The notes below the pieces were generated by a model that saw only the letters and a program-made list of their open reading frames with translations, ran no database searches and had not been told where the DNA came from. A stretch of DNA of 64,000 nt from Loripinus fragilis (taxonomy: Eukaryota > Mollusca > Bivalvia > Lucinida > Lucinidae): positions 22,630,013-22,694,012 of the forward strand of contig OZ026519.1 in the NCBI GenBank assembly GCA_964019695.1, given 5' to 3'. Below are positions 56,108-64,000 of the stretch, piece after piece; within the stretch, counting starts at the first letter, position 1, and each line of letters begins with the position of its first letter. The translations under genes were made by a program, and so were the position numbers.

Positions 56108-57475
56108 TGAAACACAACTCACTAAGAATAAGTCAAATAAAATGTCATGATTTTATTTGCGAACATACATTTCGAGACACCCAGGTTCTTGTAGTTTATA
56201 CTCTATCATTACAAGGCAAGTCGAGTCTAATTTGCTGTTCAGCTATCTGGTATTTATACCCTAACCTGTCAGAAAATCTTGGGTAACCCATATCAGTGTA
56301 ATTCATCATACATCAGGCCATATATTTCTGTCTCTAACACGCCAGGCGAAAAACAAAAGTTCATACCCTACTTAGCTATTGTCCTGATAAGCCTTCTGCA
56401 GCAACCTAGGGAATCTTAGTTAGCAAAAAAATATTTCATCTGACCATACATCGCCTATGTGACATGCGTGCCAAGAATAGAACCCTTACTTTTCATAATA
56501 TAGCTTTTCTAATAAGGTGCTACGAAAGGGATATTTTTGAAATCCTTTAATTTAACAACAAATGCTATTCCCTGCAATATTAATTGCCTTGTCATAATGA
56601 ATTTACCAGATTGAATCACATACCCCTACATATACGTAAAAATATTGGCCCTGTCCTTTATGCCGTTGATTAAATATCAACCATAAAGAACTAACATTCG
56701 ATTTGGAACTTTCTTACAAACAGAGAAAAGGATGTCTCCCCTGTTTTCCGTAATTAAAAGAGTTTGAATGCTTTAAAGCGAAAGGGCGTTTTCATTTGTA
56801 CTGTACAAAACACATGTTCCAACCATGCATTTTCGTGATGTACTGTCATATGATTAAATGGACAGCAAATACCATCATCCCCTCATTAATTTACCCTGTC
56901 ATAACGGTTTTAATTGGAAGAAAAGGCCCTTAAATCGCACAACCTTACATGTAACTGAAAATTTTGGCCAAGATCAAGATGCCGTTGATTTAACGTTGAT
57001 TAAATATCAACCATAAAGAACTATTATTCGATTTGGAACTTTCTTACAAACAGAGAAAAGGATGTCTCCCCTGTTTCCGTAATTAAAAGAGTTTGAATGC
57101 TTTAAAGCGAAAGGGCGTTTTCATTTGTACTGTCCAATAAACATGTTTGACCATGCAGAGTTCATCTGTCATATATGATGTCCATAAGGCTCCAACTAAT
57201 TTTATTAATATTTAACAGCCTGTGCATATGCAAAATTCCCTTTCTAAAAATATAAGCCATGTTTAAACTATATAACACTCTACCTTGTAATTTTAATGCT
57301 GATCAACAGAATAGAATTTCGAGTTATCTGAATACGTGTTGATAGCATTTTCTTTTTAAAAACGAATATTAGTTCACGTGCGGTTCACGTGCGTAATGCA
57401 TTTTTTTAGGTATGAATCATGTTGATGGAGTCCCTTTTCTCTTGTTTTGGCTCCCCTATGGCTTACTTTCTTTCA
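56108..57475 (-). repeat. 5' LTR of the gypsy-like element
   Basis: It is nearly identical to 49130-50499, with only scattered differences, so insertion was recent compared with the copia host. Inside it, a stretch of ~160 bp beginning gccgttgattaaatatcaac occurs twice, about 320-340 bp apart. Confidence 0.85.
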
Positions 57476-59345
57476 ACAGAGACACATGTAAACACGCTTC
57501 TATTAAACTCAATGACATTATCAAATATAAAATGGATAATGAATGATTCATTGGTACAGTAACAAGTCGTGCAGGAAAAGCTACGCGAAAACACAGAACA
57601 TGGTACAATGTCAGGGATGAAAATCTGAAGGAGCGGAGTGTAGATCTTGGTCAGAGAGAATGGGCGAAATTACAGAATCTGAAATAAATATTACATCCAT
57701 CATGGACAGCCTTCAGTCTGAAAGCAAAGAAGTTACTATAGCCAAGGAGAATGAAGTAAACACATTGGCACTATCTGATACATACCAGGATGTTACTGAC
57801 TGTGGGCAAAAGCCATTCTCAACAAGAAGGGTTGTAACAAACAAAGATGGAAATACTAAAGCCAGGTAAGTGGTAAGAGGATTCGAGGAGAAAGATCTAG
57901 AAATATCTAGAGACAGTCTTACTGTTGGTGAGGGTGCCATGAGATTATTTTTCGATTGCAGCAATTAAAGAGTGGACTGTGAAAACTACAGACATACGAT
58001 CTGCTTTTATACAAGGCAAGGAATTGGGCAGAGATGTATATATAAGACCTCCTAAAGAAAGTAAGGCTCCAAAGCATGTAATTTGGAAGTTGAAACATGG
58101 ACTGTATGGACTTAAAGATGTAGCAAGAAAGTTTAATGAAAGAGGAATTGATAAATCTTGGGTTTATACAGTGCAAACTGGATCCATCTTTATTTTATGT
58201 TCATAAAGATAAGAAGCTCATATGAATGATATGTTGTCACGTGGACGATTTCCTTCATGCAGGGGATAATAATTCATTTGACATGCTCATAAAAAAATAT
58301 GAGAAGGATTTTCTGCTCCCAAAGTTGGCGAAAAGGCATTTAAATACATAGGTTTTCAAGTTAAGTAAAATCGAAGTATGATAGTCCTTGATCATTCTGG
58401 CTACAAAGACAAAATGAAGAATTCCATTTTAGATCCAAAGAGAGCTTCCAATAAAAATGAACCATTAAATGTACAAGAACAGACATGGTTTCAACAAATG
58501 ACAGGTCAGTTAAATTGGGCTGTTCAAGGCTCAAGACCAGATATGGCATTTGAGATGATTGCATTAAGCACAAAGTTGCAGCCGGGTAAAATAGAGGACC
58601 TCATTAGAGCAATAAAGAAAGTCAATCGACTAAAGGATATATAATTATCTATTTCATTTCCTGGATTGGACAAAACAAAACTTACAGTTTTTGTGTTTAC
58701 TGAGGCATCACTTGGTAATATAAATGAGGGTACAGGTAGCACTGATGCGCATATAGTGTGACTGATGGACAATTCAGGAAGATGTTGCCCAGTAACATGG
58801 AATGCCCATAAAATCAAACACATGGTTAGATCAACGTTAGCGACCGAAACTTTCAGTCTACAGGAAGGTCTAGAAACACCTTTTTACTATCGACCAATGG
58901 TGGAGGAGATATTGGGACTAGAATCTAAAACCATTCCAATTGAAGCATATATTGACAATAAGAGTGTTTTGAGGCCATTCTTTCAACAAGGATGGTTGAT
59001 GACAAACGGTTCAGAGTAGATGTGGCTGCAATTAAAGAACTATTTAAGTTTCATGAAGGGAGCACAGTGGCTCAGTGGTAGAGTGCTTGACTCGAGACCG
59101 AGGGGCCGTAGGTTCGAGCCTCACTGGGTTGTGGTCCTTGACCAAGACACATTTATCCTAGCTTAGTACTGGTTCAACCTAAGAAGGCCCGTCCCTGTTT
59201 AACTGAAAGATTGTTGATGGGACGTTAAGAATCAAATCAAACAAAACAAAAATTAAGTTGCGTGACATTAAATTTAAATAGAATACAAGGGGTTCCAGGA
59301 CATTTGCAGTTAGCTTACCCTATCACAAAAACAAGGGGTATCTGG
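57476..59345 (+). pseudogene. Copia reverse transcriptase and RNase H remnant
   Basis: The copia frame resumes after the inserted element. TTDIRSAFIQGKELGRDVYI, WKLKHGLYGLKD, and CHVDDFLHAGD (the YVDD-box equivalent) mark reverse transcriptase. GQLNWAVQGSRPDMAFEM, VRSTLATETFSLQEGLE, and AYIDNKSV mark the connection and RNase H. Frames change near 57955, 58200, 58370, 58650 and 59017. A SINE then breaks the last part before VPGHLQLAYP near 59290. Confidence 0.8.
59058..59254 (+). mobile_element. tRNA-derived SINE (copy 9) in the copia RNase H region
   Basis: Head-first on the + strand (agtggctcagtggtagagtg, then ggttcgagcc), of the same young subfamily as copies 1 and 8. It interrupts the copia frame after VAAIKELFKF. 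Confidence 0.82.
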
Positions 59346-59654
59346 ATTTAGCTTGCTCAGGACAAATGATATCGAAACATTCAAAGTAGTCGTGCCCTTT
59401 TAGTTTTGAAATGGCAATATATGTATACCAGACACGTTTTAAATGCATCTGTTGGCTTATAGCTGACAGATTTTTTTATTCTTCATTAAAAAAATGAGGG
59501 TAATATTTTATAAACTTGTAAAATTTTATTTAAATTTTCCCATGCCATTTAATGATTTTATTTGTACGGTTTATTATCCCATTGCTTTTGTTTTGATTAG
59601 ATCTCTACTTTTACATAAATGATAATAGTAAATAAAAAAATAAAATATAATTAA

Positions 59655-59850
59655 TTTAAACTGTCAGCATATTGGCAAAGGGGAGCTACTTTTATATGAA
59701 CAAGAAACATTAATCCATTCTGAACTCTTATATCATGGAGGTTATTCTATAACGTAATTATGATGTCATCGACGTCATAGCATGTCTTTAGCTTACTTGT
59801 ATAGTGTATATGAATAAACATGCTGTACTCCATATTGAGCATTATTATCA
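59655..59850 (+). repeat. Copia 3' LTR
   Basis: This is the partner of the 5' LTR, ending TATTATCA directly before the GTATG target duplication. It differs from the 5' copy at many positions, so the insertion is not recent. Confidence 0.8.
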
Positions 59851-59855
59851 GTATG

Positions 59856-60854
59856 GTCATATCACAGAAATCAAGTCTATTGGCAAGTTACGGATTCAAA
59901 TATATAGGACTACGGTCAGACCGAATTTGTCATTCAAGTTGATGTAAACACAGATTTTACAATGTTCTTTATGAATGGTATTTACATTTAATTTGTAGTT
60001 GCCTGAAATGAAATTGACCATTCCAGATGTTTGCATTTCTCGATGCAAAACATAGAACAATCACATGATCTGACACTTGCTTTGGACGGACTAATGGTGT
60101 TTGTGTGACGTAATTATTGTATCATTAACCTATCCCCATGACAGTGTGTACAAGAGTTTCCCTCAGTTTAAATGGGTAACAAGCGGGGATGTTTCCCTCA
60201 GTTTAAATGGGTAACAAGCAGGGATAGGTGTAAGATTGTACAGCATATTTGATTGATAATATAAAATGTAAATATCAGGATTGAAATGCAGATTTATAGC
60301 TTGCATTAGATGATGCAAAACATTAGGCTTCTTTAATGCCTTTGGGCTTCATGGACATTATAAAGCCTAATGTTTTGCATCATCCAATGCAAGCTGAAAA
60401 TCTGCATTTCAATCCTTAACTGGATGAAAAAAGTAACATATCTAAAGTAAAAAGCGCAGTCCTGAAATCTGACTAGGTAGTTTTAGCAATTAATGCTAAA
60501 ATAGTTGATGCTTATATTTCCACTAAATATATATTGTGACATGACCCAATTATTGCAGGAATGTGTGAGATGGTAGCTAAGTTTTATATGAATTTTAACA
60601 ATGAGGTGCATACACACCAGGGTATGGATTCAAGACACATGCAAAAATGCAACTGTTTTGACTAAAATAGCATTGAGAGAACACTATACTCAGTATAAAC
60701 ATTGTTTCCAATGATAGACTGGTATGCAATATTAACAAAGGATACATTATTTTAGTGGTAAGTATCTATGTAATTCTAATAACGTACACTGGGTCTTTTT
60801 ATCTAAACATCTCCAAAACAAATTACATTTCTTTCACATTGAAAACAATAACTA
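59856..60854. other. Gene-free flank right of the copia element
   Basis: A ~40-bp direct duplication (tttccctcagtttaaatggg) lies at about 60158-60225. The fold-back at 60275-60420 is listed separately. No exon is seen. Confidence 0.4.
60275..60420. repeat. ~145-bp fold-back repeat
   Basis: The arms ggattgaaatgcagattt and aagcctaatgttttgcatca fold back with a centre near 60345. Confidence 0.6.
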
Positions 60855-62376
60855 GAGGACCTGAAGGTCCTGAGGCGCTCACCTGATCTATTTAATAATG
60901 TTAAAATAGGTCAAGGTTTTACAGCTTATAATAAAACATTTTGTTTTACCAAATATGGGGGTTGCAGCCATTTTGGTCAAGTGACCTAAAACAATCTGAG
61001 CCCAGTGATTTCTGAGAAACCAATGTTTAGATAAGTATGTGGCAGTCCAAATGAGTGGCATTGGATAAAAGGTCCCAGGTCAGCTTGACATTTGGTTCTT
61101 ATATAAAACCATTGTCTCATAAAGTTAAACCTTTCTCAAAATTATTATGATTGCGGCTTAAACAGTTATAGAAAAAATGAACATTTCAAGATTTTTCCCA
61201 TATAAATGCATTAGGAATCAAATTTGACCTTGCCATAAAGTAGGTCAAGGTCAAGCTAGATTCATCATTTGTGCAAACCTGGTAGAGACCACATCCCCAA
61301 TGCTACATACCAAGTCCCAAGGCCATTGGCCTTTTGTTCCAGAGAATAAAATATTTAAAGGGTTTTTACCATATATGGGTAAGGTTGCCTTGACCTTTGA
61401 AACTTATTTATAGCCATTGTCTCATTAGGTTTAACATATCAAGTGAGAATAATGACTTTGGCTTCAACAGTATTCAAAAAAATCAACTTTTCAAAAAATT
61501 ACCCATTAAAATGCATTAGGATGCAAATTTGACCTTGACGTTAAGTAGGTCAAGGTCAACCTAGGATCATCATTTGAACAAACTTGGTAGGCCCCACTAC
61601 CCCAATGCTACATACCAAGTCCCAAGGTCATCGGCCTTCTGGTTCTGAAGGAGAAGATTTTTAAAGGGTTTTTACCATATATGGGCGTGGCGGTCATCTT
61701 GGTCATGTGACCAAAGTATTTTGCATAAATTGCAGCTAACTTATCAAAAGGAGTCTTCACATGAAATTTGAGTTCAAGTGGACCGATGGTTTGTGAGAAA
61801 ACTATGTTTTAATATATTGATGGGACTCCAATATGAGCGACCTAAGCTGAAAGGTCAAAGGTCAACCTTGACCTTTGGAACTTATCTATAGCCATTGTCT
61901 CATTTAGTTAAACATATCAAGTGAGAATAATGACTAAGGCTTCCACAGTTTTCAAAAAATCAACTTTTCAGAAGTTTTCCCATTTAAATGCATTAGGAAG
62001 CAAATTTGACCTTGACGTTAAGTAGGTCAAGGTCAACCTAGGATCATCATTTGAACAAACTTGGTAGGCCCCACTACCCCAATGCTACATACCAAGTCCC
62101 AAGGTCATCGGTCTTCTGGTTCTGGAGAAGAAGATTTTTAAAGGGTTTTTACCATATATGGGCGTGGTGGCCATCTTGGTCATGTGACCAGAACCATTTG
62201 AACAAACTTTTGTTCCCGCGTCCTAAGGAGTCTCCATATGTAATTTGAATTTAATTGGCCCAGTGGTTTCAGAGGAGAAGATGTTTGAAATTGTGGACGG
62301 ACGGACGACGGACGGACGCCGGAGTGACTGGTATACTATTAGCTCACCAATGAGCATTCGGCTCAGGTGAGCTAAA
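60855..62376. repeat. Long dispersed repeat with internal ~475-bp units
   Basis: It starts actagaggacctgaaggtcc and ends with the palindromic tagctcacc...ggtgagcta. The phrase taggtcaaggtcaacctagg recurs near 61240, 61550 and 62025. The open frame at 62051-62248 is part of this repeat and not a gene. Confidence 0.55.
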
Positions 62377-62881
62377 AAAACATTTCAGATGTTGATAAAG
62401 CAGCGTCTCTATTGTCATTTATGCTAAATGTGTGTATTATATAGTATTACAATTATTGAAACCTTATATCAGATTTGTTTTAACAGTAACAAAGTATGTA
62501 AAGGACCTGGGACAGTCTTAATGAAGAATTGCCCATAAAATAGGCAAAGAAAAGTTTCTAAGAAAATGCTATTTTTTCCATGGAAAGGATAGTAGTTTCA
62601 ACCATCGAATCACACCTTACCCAGAATACCAATGGAAAGTAACAAACTCACAATTAGACATCACAAGCAAGAGCCAAGAGGTCAGCCCTTTCCCAGGCAA
62701 TAATAAACAGACACACACAAAAGCAAAGGATCTGGCTATTCTACACATTTACATAGGCTAATGTCTGGGACTTCTTTTCTCGACACTGCGATATGTACAA
62801 GTAACAAAATCAAAGATTAATTGTATTCCATGATTTCCATCTACACCAAACTTGACATGACTTAGATATAAAATTGATAAC
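62377..62881. repeat. Dispersed repeat, inverted copy of 45187-45485
   Basis: From 62585 to 62765 the sequence is the reverse complement of the repeat upstream of the copia element (gaggtcagccctttcccag). Otherwise no feature. Confidence 0.45.
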
Positions 62882-63337
62882 TACAGTCAATCCTCGTTAT
62901 AACGACAATGTTTGTTCCAAGCTTTCTTTGACGTTAAAGTGAATTTGCTGTTTTATGGAAATTCTGATCAGTACCAAAATTTTAACATCATAATCATTTG
63001 ATAAACGAAAATATCATACAAATGAATTTAAATGTTATTGTTCCAAATGTATACATCAGTTCAATTTCATATTGCATCAAAATGCACCAAGCCTCCCTCT
63101 TATCAAATGAGACAGAAACCTTTTCATGCAAAATACCTTGACCTGATCCCAAAATTTTCTGAGTCGTGGTAAAAATTCTGTTATCATGAATTTATTTTCA
63201 ATAAAAAATGCAAATCTGTTCCCAGAAATTACTGTCGGTGTCGTTAAGTGAATATTCTGTTATAAAGAAAACAGATCCATTCCCAGCAAATTTATGGCGG
63301 ATATTGAATATTCTGTTATAACGAGTGATTGACTGTA
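62882..63337. mobile_element. TA-flanked inverted-repeat element
   Basis: CAGTCAATCCTCGTTATAAC at the left is inverted at the right (ttataacgagtgattgactg), with TA outside each end. This is a Tc1/mariner or pogo-type signature. No coding frame. Confidence 0.7.
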
Positions 63338-63802
63338 CAATTTATTTTTTTTTTCATTTCTCATGTTACTCATATCAAACATGTCTTCTTTTACTTCATC
63401 GTATATCTTTTTAAAAAAAAATATTTCGTTATCTATTTATTTGCTTACGATATTTAGTGTTTCTAATGACATATTGCGAAAATCAGCAGCTTATTATAAT
63501 ACCTTAAGGACTTAATTTATGAAAGGGACTGTTGGTACCACCAAAATATGGATGAAATTATGTTTGAATGTTGTACTTTAAATGGAAAACAGTAGAAATT
63601 GATGTGCCCCTGTATTTGGCATGTTTTACAAGCATAAACTTGGTTAAAATTTGTAACAATTCAGTATACTGGTATAACAACACAACTAATAAATACAGGA
63701 GTATATTTTATTGAAAATAACAAGAATATGCATTTAATGACAGGCAAGATATTCTAAACAAAAATTTATATAGCACGATACCTGAAAGCCTATATGGGCC
63801 TT

Positions 63803-64000
63803 GTCGTTACAAAACCTGTCTTCGGAGTTTCAAAAAAAAGCAAGACTCAAACCAGTCTCTTCAGCTACAGGGATAAGGTAGAAAATTGAAATTTCACCTG
63901 TAGCAAGTTTAGATATGTTTCTTTCGGAACAGGGAAGATCAGACTCTGCCGATGCGCAGGCTGGTCTATGCCTTTGTTGTTCGAAAACCTTCAAAGACAG
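63803..64000. mobile_element. Family H MITE, cut by the window end
   Basis: Left end gggccttgtcgttacaaaacc, then caagactcaaaccagtctct and the start of the right arm, ccttcaaagacag, at the window edge. Confidence 0.6.

Larger units (their letters stand above)
49130..57475 (-). mobile_element. Gypsy-like LTR retrotransposon, gag-bearing, lacking recognisable pol
   Basis: Near-identical TG...CA LTRs of ~1.37 kb (49130-50499 and 56108-57475) flank 5.6 kb. ACAG is repeated at 49126-49129 and 57476-57479 as a 4-bp target duplication. Gag and a protease scrap run on the minus strand, so the LTR at 56108-57475 is the 5' one. A primer site lies at 56075-56092 and a purine tract (GGAAAAAAGGGAGT, minus strand) abuts the other LTR. 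No reverse transcriptase or integrase motif was found in 50.5-54.1 kb, which holds an inverted-repeat element and tandem repeats. Confidence 0.85.
46207..59850 (+). mobile_element. Degraded Ty1/copia-type LTR retrotransposon, split by a second LTR element
   Basis: The element is bounded by ~200-bp LTRs and flanked by GTATG on both sides (46202-46206 and 59851-59855), a 5-bp target duplication usual for copia. Domain order on the + strand is gag, zinc knuckle, protease, integrase, then reverse transcriptase and RNase H, which is the copia order. A gypsy-like element interrupts it at 49130-57475 and a SINE near 59058. Numerous stops and frameshifts show that it is dead. Confidence 0.85.

Noticed and set aside
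62051..62248. 65-codon open frame
   Set aside because: It lies wholly within a repeated unit of the dispersed element at 60855-62376.

Overview
The window looks like nuclear DNA of a bivalve mollusc, most likely a heterodont clam or mussel. It is AT-rich and intron-dominated, and it is packed with palindromic MITEs, a tRNA-derived SINE family (nine copies), and dispersed repeats ending in 'agctcacc...ggtgagct' of a kind I associate with bivalve genomes. No operons, ribosome binding sites or prokaryotic gene spacing are present. The species call is inference; the eukaryotic, intron-bearing nature is seen directly.

Layout. (1) 1-3.5 kb: dispersed repeats and one SINE. (2) 3.8-9.1 kb, + strand: five paralogous 3'-terminal exons (E1-E5). 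Each has a TTTT(G)NCAG acceptor, the same splice phase, a 29-32 codon Gln/Asn/Gly-rich tail, a stop and usually an AATAAA. The body of the gene must lie left of the window or is not recognisable. (3) 9.1-22.9 kb: mostly MITEs, SINEs and hairpins, with one doubtful minus-strand exon near 9.95 kb. (4) 23.08-44.00 kb, minus strand: the one confidently resolved host gene, an eight-exon, 469-residue di-N-acetylchitobiase-like (GH18) protein. It has a signal peptide, but the catalytic DxxDxDxE glutamate is replaced by leucine and the last exon adds a transmembrane helix and short cytoplasmic tail. It is therefore predicted to be a membrane-anchored pseudoenzyme. Its last intron carries about 24 tandem ~80-bp copies of the 3' end of exon 7 plus its 5' splice site. 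(5) 46.2-59.85 kb: a degraded Ty1/copia retrotransposon (5-bp target duplication GTATG), split in its pol region by a younger, oppositely oriented LTR element (49.13-57.48 kb, target duplication ACAG). The younger element retains gag and a protease scrap but no recognisable reverse transcriptase. A SINE sits in the copia RNase H end. (6) 59.9-64 kb: dispersed repeats and a TA-flanked inverted-repeat element.

How the parts relate. The chitobiase-like exons join in one continuous reading frame when spliced at GT-AG sites, and the predicted protein follows the human CTBS domain order as I know it. Transposable elements lie within about 25 bp of several of its splice sites, so they have shaped the introns. 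The retroelement block is independent of the host genes and gives a clear insertion order: copia first, then gypsy-like LTR element, with a SINE insertion into copia as well. The terminal-exon cluster is a separate host locus whose promoter and constant exons are not in view.
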